From contig NW_022098021.1 in assembly GCF_002288925.2 (NCBI RefSeq), positions 627,227-691,226 of the forward strand: a stretch of DNA of 64,000 bases, written 5' to 3'. The position numbers and the translations under genes are program-made. This DNA is from Delphinapterus leucas. Taxonomy: Eukaryota; Chordata; Mammalia; Artiodactyla; Monodontidae. How positions within the stretch are numbered: the first letter of the stretch is position 1; each line of letters starts with the position of its first letter. Positions 23,701 to 35,700 of the stretch are shown piece by piece. A model generated the notes under the pieces. The model had not been told where the DNA came from, made no database searches, and saw only the letters and a program-made list of their open reading frames with translations.

Positions 23701-26700
23701 CTGGGCAATAAAAGGTTAAAAAGGACGTCTATTTTTTTCCTGTTTAATAATATATTTTGTGCTTTCTCTAACTGCACCTAATTCTCTGCTGGAACCTGTC
23801 AGAAATAACAAAACATGTAATACCTGGTACTACCATCAAAACCTAGTTAGAAAGATAAAGCTAATAAAGGTAAAATATTAAACATGTTTTAAGATATAGT
23901 TCAAAGTAAGAGAAAAGAAGCCATAAGGACAGTTCATAAGTAATTGCCAAGTAAATTACATAGGAAACAGTTGCAGTCCCTATTAAAGGATGGGTAGTAT
24001 TTTGGTAGATACAAAAGTGGAAGCAACACTAGAGTGGAAGGTCATTCTTAAGTACACAGCATGAGTAGACATATGAAGATTATTTAATCCTTTATAGAGA
24101 TGTCATAGGGAATAAATAAGATTTAAATGTAAGGACCGTTAAAATAATGCATTTATATAGTTGGTAAAGGAGGTGTTTTGCTTAAAGAATAGAATAACAA
24201 CATGCTGTTTTTGGACAAGTCATTAAACCAGTTTTACTTCCCTGAAGGTCCTTTAGGGTGACAGAGATGGGTAAGGCTAGAGAATTGAGCTAAAATGCCT
24301 GCTTAGCTGAATGTATCTTTAAGTTTGCTCATTGCCTCTCAACAGTCTCCACTTTTCATTTCTCTAAAATGCCCATTTGTGGTGTGTTTGTGATACTTAA
24401 GCAGGATTATATTGGAGTATATTTACACAGAGCAGGTACAACAGTTTTGAAGTGTTACTAGACTTGAAAGTCTTAGAACATGAATTATTTGAACCCACAC
24501 CATATCTAATGTAATATTCCATGTTCTGTTTTAGTTTTCACAGGCTGGTGTTGATCACAGTAGATTTCACAGTTTTGATCAGGAGAGAAAGAGGACTGTA
24601 TATGTGAATTTATAAACACTTTCTAAAGCCAGTGGTACTCTGTTTGACCTGTAAACTCTTTCTTACCTCAAAAATGAGTTTTTGTTTTAATAATGAAACC
24701 TTATATTTCTCAGGCTGCAAACTGTTGTACAAACAGGATTTTGCAAGGCGTTTAGGGTTGAGGTGTGTGACTTGCAACTACTGCTCTCAGCTGTGTAAGA
24801 AGGGTGCGACGAAGGAGCTGGACGGCGTGGTGAGGGACTTCTGCAGCGAGGACTGCTGCCGGCGGTTCCAGGACTGGTACTACAAGGCAAGTACCGCCGG
24901 CCCCGTGGGCCCCCAAACTGGGATGTATCTGTATTTTCAGCAGTGTAGTTTAACAAAATGGATTATTTATCTAAAATTTATCTCACTAAATAGAAATGTT
25001 TTTGATGAGTACTTTATCAATTATGAACATTGGCAGGTAATTGTTTTAGATACTTAGGATGTGTTTTTGTTTATTTTTTTCCCCTAAGTCCATAGTTTAT
25101 AACAGGGTTCAATCTTTTTTTTTCTTTTACACATTTATTATTTATTTATTTATCTATTTGGCTGCGTTGGGTCATTGTTGCTGTACGCGGGCTTTCTCTA
25201 TTTGCAGCGAGCGGGGGCTACTCTTCGTCACAGTGCACAGGCTTCTCATTGCGGTGGCTTCTCTTGTTGCGGAGCATGGGCTCTAGGCGTGTGGGCTTCA
25301 GTAGTTGTGGCACGTGGGCTCAGTAGCTGTGGTGCACGGGCTTAGTTGCTCCATGGCATGTGGGATCTTCCCGGACCAGGGCTCAAACCCATGTCTCCTG
25401 CATTGGCAGGCAGATTCCCAACTACTGCACCACCAGGGAAGTCCCCAAACGTCTTTTTAAATAAAGAGAGGAGCAAGATACTTTCCAAGTTGTTATAGGC
25501 TAAGATTTTGCTGCACTTTTAAAGTTACTTCACTATTTTACTGTTATTTCTGACTACTTTAAGCCCTTGAATTAAGGTTCACATTTTAGAAACACACAGC
25601 ACAAATACTAACACACTGGAGGCTGCGTCCCTTTCCGTCTGAAGCAGCACCTTGTTACAGACAGATGAGAAGTCACTCAGGAAGTGTTACTTTGATGGCT
25701 CTAAGCGCTCAGTTTCAGTTTAGCACACAAATATACCTTTTCCTCCACTGTTGAGGAGGTTTTATTCTTCGAAACTGGTTTTGGATGCAGGTATTTAGTG
25801 GACACAGATGTGGAAACTCCACTTTGTTCTTACTGTCTGTCACCCTTTTCACCATTTGCTTTGCTGTTTGAGACAGAGGTTGTTACCGTGTGATACTGAG
25901 GAACCCGTGTCATTAGTTTATCATACAGATTTCTGTCCAGTCGTATAATTGTGAACTCAAAACTTCAGTTCTTTCAAATAGTCTTTCTTGGAGGATATTG
26001 TTTTTTGTTCACAGCACGTGGGCTGTATTTCTCTGTTTGGCTTCTTTCTTTGATTCTTCCTGTTCTCTTTTATATTACTTATAATTAAAAGAGAGAAATC
26101 TTTTGGTTTCCTCTTTTTTCTTTTTTGGGAAGCAAAGAAGTGTTCTTTGGCAAAAGACCAAATTATTCTAATGTTGCCATTTGTTCCAGTTTCCTATTTA
26201 AAGGGTAATTGTAGCTAATGTTTTTATAAGTTCAATGATGAAATTTCAATGAGGCAGTGCATTTCAGAAAGTTCGTTAAATAACTAGTGACAATTATCTG
26301 TTTATGTTTAATGTCAGTATTCTATACATTAAACATTTTTATTATTCCTTGTCTTATTTTAAACCCCACAGATCTTTGTGTAATATATACAATAGCATTA
26401 TTACAACTTGTACTAACCTGAGGAGTAAAGACACATGATAGGAATTTGTAAAGCAAGCAACAGTGATGATTTTTAATGTAATCAATAGGATTACAACCTT
26501 CAAAATGAGGAAACAGTTGCCCCTCCTAATTAATTGGGCCCTGTGTGGAGGCAGCCAGTGCTGAGTCAGAGAATCCCTGCGTTCTGTGCTTTCTGCTTGA
26601 GCAGCGTCTTTTCTGACATTTCTCATGAGTCCCCTTATCCACTGCTACCATTACATGGTCATCTTGAAAATGTGTTAAATTGAGTCCCAACCAAATTATG

Positions 26701-29700
26701 ATTTTTTTCCTGACCACCTTTCCCCTTCCACTTTTTAAATTTAAGAACTCAGAATTTTAGATTTTAGTTCATTAGAAAATGTGACCCATAATCTATAAAA
26801 AGTGCCTCATCAAGGAATGTTTACAACGAGAGCAGCCAGCCCAGCTGATGCCGCCACAGAGGAGCACACGCCGTGTTTACCTAGAGCCTCAAGAGCTTTA
26901 CATTTTTGTTTGTTTAAGTATTTGATATTATATTTTTAAAATTAAAAATATTTACACCTATGTTTGTTTAACTTGACAAGACATTTTGAATAATCTGTGT
27001 TTTCAGGCCTGTAAAATGGTTTGCTTTTGGATTTAAAATAGAGGTTAGTTAAATACTGTCTCTTCAAAATTAGAATACAAAAGCCATTGAAATCATGCAA
27101 CCAAAAAACGCTGAGAATAAAACTAATGTTTTTTTCTTCTCCCAGATAACTCTTTCGAAGGAAGTAGGTTTTACTTTTCCTCAAAGTTAATGTTTCCAGG
27201 CATAATGTGAAACCAGGTGGGAGGATAGTTCTTTTCATTTCTATAAGTTTAAATTTTTTGGAGAAAAAGGATTTAGTATTGTAATACAATAAAAGCTAGG
27301 TGTTTGACATACGGTGAAGGTAATTCAGAAGTCCCACTGTTTCCCAAGAATACTTTCATAGTACTTCTTAATAGAACTAATAAGCTTTTCTTAAACTTTC
27401 TTCAAATTACAGTTTTTTAATACAGGCTTTTTAAAAAAAAATTATTTATTTTTGGCTGCGTTGGGTCTTCATTGCTGCGCGCAGGCTTTCTCTAGGTGCG
27501 GCAAGCAGGGGCTACTCTTCGTTGCAGTGTGTGCGGGCTTCTCATTGCAGTGGCTTCTCTTGTTGCGGACCATGGACTCTAGGCGTGCGGGCTTCAGTAG
27601 TTGTGGCACGTGGGCTCAGTAGTTGTGGCTCACGGGCTCTAGAGCGCAGGCTCAGCAGTTGGGGTACATGGGCTTAGCTGCTCCGTGGCATGTGGGATCT
27701 TCCCGGACCAGGGCTCGAACCCGTGTCCCCTGCATTGGCAGGCAGACTCTTAACCACTGCACCACCAGAGAAGCCCTAATATAGGCTTCGATTTGCCTTA
27801 AAAACCAGTAGTGAAGGGTGACAGTGTTAAATTCTTCAGTGCAAATGCCCCAACAGTCAAACAGCATGACTGGGCTGTAATCAAATTAATACTTACATTT
27901 TAATAAGCCTTATTCATAAAAGGATACCTGAATGGAAAATATTTTGGGGCTTCTATGTTTTTCTTTTTTGTCTATAAACTGCCAGAAATATTGATTTTAG
28001 AAAATCATTCATTGTTTTTGACATTAAGTTTCTAAAGGAAATACCTAATATTCTCGCTTTATATGTACCTTTGGGTAACAGAAGAATTCTTATCACTTGA
28101 ATGCTTTGCATAGTATCCAGTGCCCAATCTTTTATTACTGCATTCTTTTTTTAAATAAATGACTATAAAATCCCCTGTTTCATTTTGTTCGTGGTTCCCC
28201 CTTGCAAAATTAGGTCTGATTGGGGAAGTGGGCAACAAGAGGGTGGAAGGTTACAAGGATGTGTATACATCAACCCAGACTGTCCAAGACAGGTAAGGGG
28301 CTGTGTCAGTGTAGGTCCAATGACCTTTCCTCAGTTACTGCAGAGGAGGCTCCTGGATTAGCTGAGCAGTTGGATTAAGGTTGTTGAATTGAGTTTTGTT
28401 AGTACCTGCCTATTATTTAGATTGTTTGAATCAGTAACTTTTTTTTTTTCCTCCTCAAAATAATACACAACCCTTGATTTTTCACAGTGACAGGAAAACC
28501 ACGAAGTGTTTGTTAAACTAGAAACATGTGTTCTTACGCTGTAGGAATGTTAAGCTTTCCTAAGAGTCCCGTCTCGTGAGTAGGAGGTAGTGGTGTTGGT
28601 GTCGGTAACAAATGATGGGCATTAATGAGATTTTCAATTTAGCATGGTTCCAGACATTTTACCAGGAGTTTGTATGAGTGGCTGCAAAAGGAAAAAACAA
28701 GCCAAAAAATAAGAGGTTCACAACCTCTAAAATTTTGATTATGGTATTAAGCTTGAATTAGTATTGAGTTCTATTATTATCCTTTTTCCTGAAAAAATAC
28801 ATACATATTTTGTTGCCATTTGCAAATTAGCACTAATCTTGCTCCTTTTTTTTTTTAATTGAAATCATCTAAATTTGTTTTGAACTTCCTGGAAGAAAGG
28901 AGCTTAAAGTGTTGTTAGGACAGAATTCCAAATGTCTATAATTATAAAATAATGAAGCGATTTTATTGTTCAGATTCTTTGGGTGGAATGTGCTTGGTTG
29001 TAGGCTCTAGGCCTATTAAATTATTGTGTAAGTGGAAATATTACCATATACAGAGAGTCAGCACAGTACGTTTTATACAAATACAAATTGTATACAAATT
29101 GATTTGGGTTTTAGATGTTACACTGAGAACTTTCTTGCAGCATTTTACATGTCAGGATTTTTATTTCTAGTTATTCATATTAACTCATTTGTTTTTCCAT
29201 TGTCCTTGTAACTTGGTGCACTAAATAAAGCCTTGGTTTTGACTTGGACTGTCTGCTTTGAATCCTACCTCTGCACTTTGGTATTTGGCCCTAAGAAGTC
29301 ACTTACTGTATTGGGACTTGAGTTTCCCCGCCCTGTTGTGAGGCTTGTGGAATGGAGAGGGCAGCCCGGCCTTTGTTTTCAGGTTCTCATCTTCACTTTT
29401 GCTGTGTTCTTGACTGTTTAGACTCAGTTTCTCCCGTGGTGCTTTGGCTTTTCTTTGAGTATAAAGTATAAAAAGGAAAAAATCCCGGAAACCTGGAGCA
29501 CTTCAATGATTGTTTTAAAGAACAGTCTTTGCTGGTGAGAGTTTTATACAGGGACTTCTTTTTACTATTGAGTAAACTAGGACCTGGTTGATAGTGAGTG
29601 CTAATGTTACTGAGATTACCATGTTATATTACCAGCAGTATAACATTTAAGCTCACAAGTTTTTGGACAAGAGATGCGATATTGGCATCACTTAATAGTC

Positions 29701-32700
29701 ATAATTTATACTGCAAATCTTCTTCATTGGTTTAACATTTATTTGGCAGGAGAAATCCCTGACCTGGAGAAATAAAGAGCCTGTGTTCTAACCCTGGGTG
29801 GGTATGTCTGTTACATAAGACCTGTTTACCCACACAGCCCTTTGTTCATGTGCCAGCCAGGAATTTGTTGTAGTGTTGATTCATGGGACTCCTGTGGAGA
29901 CATAAAGTGAGTGGTTTCGGGCTTCCCTGGTGGCGCAGTGGTTGAGAGTCTGCCTGCCGATGCAGGGGACACGGGTTCGTGCCCCGGTCCAGGAGGATCC
30001 CACATGCCGCGGAGCGGCTGGGCCCATGAGCCATGGCTGCTGAGCCTGCGCGTCTGGAGCCTGTGCTCCACAACGGGAGAGGCCACAGCAGTGAGGGGCC
30101 CGCGTACCGCAAAAAAAAAATAATAATAATTAAAAGAAAATAAAGTGAGTGGTTTCCAAACCCGCAGTATAAAAGTCTAGGTGATTAGAGCAGTGAGGGA
30201 AAGCTACAGCTGTGACTGTTACCAGCTATCAAGTACTTAATATTTACTGCTTTGTCAAAACTTCTAAGTTGGTGACTAAACTAAAGGGCAATTTAAAAAA
30301 TTGCAGTAGTTTATTTCTACTGTAAGTAGATTAAAAACTTAATTATGGGGCTTCCCTGGTGGCGCAGTGGTTGAGAGTCCGCCTGCCGATGCAGGGGACA
30401 CGGGTTCATGCCCTGGTCTGGGAAGATCCCACATGCCGCGGAGCGGCTGGGCCCGTGAGCCATGGCCGCTGAGCCTGCGCGTACGGAGCCTGTGCTCGGC
30501 AAAAGGAAAGGAAAAAAAAGGGAGAGGAACGCGTACCAAAAAAAAAAAAAAAAACAAAACTTAATTATGAAAGGTACTATATTTGAAATTGATTGTTATA
30601 CCTTTTGGCCTACTCGTTGATCAAGATGTTAAGAATTAGTGAAAATGGGCAAAATCTAGGTAAAATGGAATCCCTCAAAAATCTGTCCCTAGATTAATTG
30701 ATTCACCATCATAAAGTATAACTTTTTATGTATGAATTTTAGTTGGTTTTATTTTGCATATTAAGTTGTAGACTAGTTAGGGCTGATTGTTTTCCTAGAT
30801 GTAGTTCACATTTGTGATCTTAAAATATAATTGTTTTTAAATTAATTAAATACCGAGTGTTCTAAGACATGAACTTGAAGTTCTTGTTATTAAAACAGTA
30901 TTGGGGCTTCCCTGGTGGCACGGTGGTTAAGAATCCGCCTGCCGGGGCGCAGGGGACACGGGTTCGAGCCCTGGTCCGGGAAGATCCCACATGCCGCGGA
31001 GCAACTAAGCCCATGTGCCGCAACTGCTGGAGCCTGCGCCCTAGAGCCTGTGAGCCACAGCTGCTGAAGCCCACGCACCTAGAGCCCGTGCTCCGCAACA
31101 AGAGAAGCCACCGCAACTAGAGAAAGCCCCTGTGCAACAACAAAGACCCAGTGCAGCGAAAAATAAATTAAAAAAAAAAAACAGTATTAAAGCCCTTCAA
31201 ATTTATTATATTAAACTACTGAAACAAAACATTTCAAATTAACATCCATGATTTTCTCAGCATAAGAGCTGGTTTCAAAATTATTCTGGTCTGTACAGTT
31301 GTATAAATGGGTCCATTATGAGCTCAGTTGAACCTGGGAAATCTGTTCATTAATCAGAGATTTTCAGTGTAGTATGATTGTGGGAGACTTCGACCAGTAT
31401 ATCATTATGGCTCTCAAAAGTATTTTGTAATATTAAAATGCATTGTACCGTGACTTCTCTGGTGGTCCAGTGGTTAAGACTTCGCCTTCCAATCCAGGGG
31501 GTGCGGGTTCGATCCCTGGTCAGGGAACTGAGATCCCACATACCTTGGGCCAAAAAACCAAAACATAAAACAGAAGCAGTATTGTAACAAATTTAATAAA
31601 TACTTTAAAAATGGTCCATATCAAAAAAAAATCTTAAAAAAACATTGTACCAATTTGGTCTACTACCACTGTTCAGTTTTTTTGGTTATAGCCTATCTTT
31701 GTAATGCTGGTCTTTGACTTCTGGTAAGTATAGAAAGGGATTTTGACAATTAGGTAAATTGCTACTTTTTAAACTTTTGTGGATTTTACTGTATGTTTAT
31801 GATACAATTTTATTTTTTCTTTATCTGACATTGTTTTATCACATTTGACAACAGTCATTGAAATGTCTAGAAATCTTGTAAAATACATGTCTGACTTTTT
31901 AAACCTTGTCGTGGGAGATGTCTGACACCTTCCTTTTGTCGTCAAGGCTGCAAGGTGTGACTGCTGTAAATCTCAAGGCACCCTGAGAGAGAGGGTGCAG
32001 TGGCGAGGGGAGATGAAACATTTCTGCGACCAGCACTGCTTGTTGCGTTTCTACTGTCAGCAGAACGAGCCCAACATGACAACCCAGAAAGGACCTGAAA
32101 ACTTACATTATGGTATGTGATCGTTTAGGTTAGTAATTTGAAAAACCTGTAAAGCAGTTTTTAGTTTCAGAGATCTGGATTCAAGGTAATGATAATAAGC
32201 AGTTGATTTCAGAGATAGTTTAATAGCAACTTCCGTAGTTTCCCTGGGTGGAAGTGCCTTCAGTGGTGTTTCTGTAGATGTACTGCTTTTTATTTTATTC
32301 TCTTAAAAATGTAATGCTAGTTGAAAAAAATAGAGTCTACTTGGGGGTAGAGAGCAGCTAAACAGAATTATTAAAAAAACTGTAAAAAAGTTGATCTGCC
32401 TATCATGTGTCACTTGCAATTTTAAATGAAAACTATTTTTAGCAAATTGTATGTGCTGGGGGTAGGTAGGAGAAACAAAGAAAACCCTTTAGACTTAATT
32501 AATAATTGAGTTAAATCTAAGAACATAGTATTGCTCCCAAAGCAGTATATACTTTCTGAGGGGACAAAATGGGGGAGAGAGTTAATTCCACTACTTATCT
32601 CTGTATTTCAGCTCTCAGATCTCATATTCTTTATTTGAAAGAACTTAAAATATATTTTCTTCAGTAACTATTTTAAAAATCAGTAAAAATTAATGAGAGA

Positions 32701-35700
32701 TATGGATTTAGAAAATCCTGAAGAAAGTGATATTTGTCTTATTTTAAATTTGTTTGTTTTTAGATCAGGGTTGTCAGACGTCCCGAACCAAAATGACAGT
32801 AAGTATTGCTTAATAAGTAAAGTGCTAAATACTGACTTTCATCATGTGGGGAGAAAAAGTAATTAGTCCATTTTAATCTGATTGTAATAATAAAAGATTT
32901 TTTTACTTTCCTCTGTTGAGACAGTTGAAGCATTCATATTGTGCTAAGTTACCCGATATAAAAACAGGTCCTTTTCTACCTGCTAAGGAATATAAAGGTG
33001 AATTAATTGTGGCCTTTACCCACATTGGGCGAGATAGACATATAAATACTTGCGTTGAAGCGCTCATCCCAGCTGCATCTTTAGGGCAGTAGCAATGGTG
33101 CGTTTGAAATGGTTGAGTGTATGCGGTCCTGGCAGCTGTGACAAAACTTCTGAACAGCTGAGTAGAAGGTTGCCAGTAGACGATGAAAAGTCGGAGGAAT
33201 AATAATGTCCAGAGGCGTGCATGTTTGGCCAAACTGTTCACTGGGGCCGAACTTGGAGGGACCTGAGGGGGATCCTGGGAAGCGGGAGGCAGGCCGGGCT
33301 AGGCGGATGCCCCTCAGACAGGTCTGGAGATCTGTCCTAGGGGCAAGGCCCTGGGAGTTTGTAAACTTGAGGAGTTCTTCCATATGCTTTCTCCTGGGTT
33401 TTTTTCTGTTTTCTTTTTTTTTTTCTGTAGTGTTTTTCTTTCTCTTAGTGTACTACATCAGATTCTGCTTTTCCATTAGCATTTCAAGGCTCTTGTGGGC
33501 TGAAAGTGGCCGTTTCTGTATAAAAGGAGCCTTGCACTGAACAGTGGGCCAGCCCTCTTGTGCCCGCCTGCAGGAGCCACCCTGATCCAGGGGCTTCTGT
33601 GGGAGCCATTTACCAGCATCATGGTGAGCCTCTGCTCGTGTGTTCCTGGGCAGAAGGAGTTAACCAGCTCTGGCTACAGATTGGAATTACCTGGGGAGTT
33701 TTCAAAACCTTTCGAATACCTGGGCTCCAACTCAGAACTTCTGTAGTTTTGAAAAGTTCTTTAGGTGATTTTAACATGTAACCACAGTTTAGGATCTCTG
33801 ATGTAGATGAAAGGTTGGTGTTTTTATATTATTCCATTCAGTGTTTGTTTTTGGCGGGGTCTTAGTTCGCCCACGCAGGGATCAAGTGGAATGGAAGTGC
33901 AGAGTCCTAACCACTGTACTACCAGGGAATTCCCAGTTTTTGGTTTTGATGTTAATAGTTAGAATCCTAGACAAGTTAAGAGTGCTTTTTTCTTTGCTTT
34001 CCTCCCCTATCTGATCTGCCCTTGTGGTAATATATTTTTAAGTCAGATAATTCAGGAGTATTCAGCTGAATTGTCAGATTCTAACCAGGCACTTGATCCA
34101 TGCTGAGGAGTGTAAAGATGATCACCCCGTTTGGCGTCTGCATGCAGCCGTAAGGCATCTCCCAACCTTGTTTCAAAGCTTTGACCAAGGCTTCAAGACA
34201 CCCTTCTGCCCGCACAGAAGCAGGTACTCTTCTCCTGCAGCAACACTGAGGCCACCTCATGGGACGGATGGGCCTTTGCAGACATCACCTCCTGTCACGT
34301 AGAGCCCCTCCCACCTTGTCCTTGGATGAGAGCTCAGCTGTAGAGTTTGGGGCAAGTCACTTTACGGTTCTTTGTGTGACTTTCCCCTTATCTGTAATGT
34401 GGGCATGAAGACAGAACCTCGTCGGGGTCGTCACCAAGAGCGCTAACCCATGGGGCGGGGTGTGTGGTGTTGGAGACATAGGGCCTGCATCGGGGGAGCC
34501 ACTTGAACCCTGACTTTAGAACTCTTCTCTGTCACCTCCACTGGGCTGTACAGCTTCTGAGCCTCAGTTTCCTCATCTGTAAAACGGGAGTGAGAAAACA
34601 CCTACTACCCCTTGTGGTGCTGAGAGGGTTAAAGAATTCATTTCATCAGGTGTGTGACTTTGGTGCTTTGCACAGTGTCCTAGTCCGTTTGAGCTACTAT
34701 ATATTGTATAACAGGATGCCATAAGCGAGGCAGCTTACAAACAACAGAAGGTATTTCTCGGAGTTCTGGAGGCTGGAAGTCTGAGATCATGGCTCCAGCA
34801 GACCTGGTGTCTATCGAGGGCCTGCTTCCTGGTTCCCAGACGGCCGTCTTGTCGCATGTCCTCACGTGGGGGAGGGGTTTTTTGGGGTCTCTTCTATGAG
34901 GGGCACTGATCTCATTCACAAGGGCTCTGCTCTCATGACCGAATCACCACCTAAGGGTCACACCTTCACATGACATCCCCTTGGGGATTAGATCTGAGTG
35001 TGAATTTTAGGGGGACATAGACATTGTCTATAGCTTATAGTCCCTAGCCATATAGCAAATACTCAAGAGGTGTGGTGGCTTTCATCATTATAATTTTCAT
35101 TATTTGTGGTCCTTCTTCAGAATTTATCATCAGTAGGTATAGATCCTGCCTGTTGACCAACAGAAAAGTAAGAAGCGTTATCAAGTGTCGGTTTTTACCA
35201 GGTGGCATAGCTTAGTCGACATGGTGCCCTGTTGGCAGAAGGACGAGTAACCTAGGATGTCTGTGACTTTGACCCCTGGTTCATAAGGGGGTTCTAGAGT
35301 ATTTCCCAGTCCAGACCCAACTTGCCCAGGTTTGGTGTGTAGTAGACACTCAGTAGCTGGTGTTAACTGTTCCTCCCGCTTTACAGTTGAGGACCTTGAG
35401 GCTCAGGAGACCCAGTGACTTGCCTGATGTTGCACGGCGGTGCCGTCAGACCAGCCTCCGTGGCACGGGGTTGGAAATCCTGGTGAGCATAGAATGAGCT
35501 CACACGGGACCAGCCCCCTTGGCCATGAGCATGACTTGAAACTTATGAGAGATCCACCGTGCACCGTTTTTTATTAGTACCCTTTCACGTTTGTGAATTG
35601 GCCTGCTCTCTAAGATGTGTCTGTCACCCCTGAATCAGTGCCCACTAGCTGTCGAGGTCACATGCAGACCGTGAGTGTCCAGGGGTGTGGGCCCCTGGGG

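Larger units (their letters stand above)
24887..31946 (+). other. ZMYM2: ZMYM2 GC-AG intron, 7.1 kb
   Basis: The intron starts GCAAGT and ends GTCAAG. It contains minus-oriented CHR SINEs at 25.1 and 27.4 kb, four plus-oriented ones between 29.9 and 31.6 kb and a MIR-like fragment near 29250-29440. The stretches 25.5-27.4 and 27.8-29.2 kb hold nothing I can name. Confidence 0.85.

Noticed and set aside
24687..24956. Minus-strand ORF of 89 codons over a ZMYM2 exon
   Set aside because: Shadow of the GC-rich zinc-finger exon on the other strand.
33521..33530. TATAAAAGGA, TATA-box-like
   Set aside because: Single motif in an intron with no CpG-rich or initiator context and no downstream exon.
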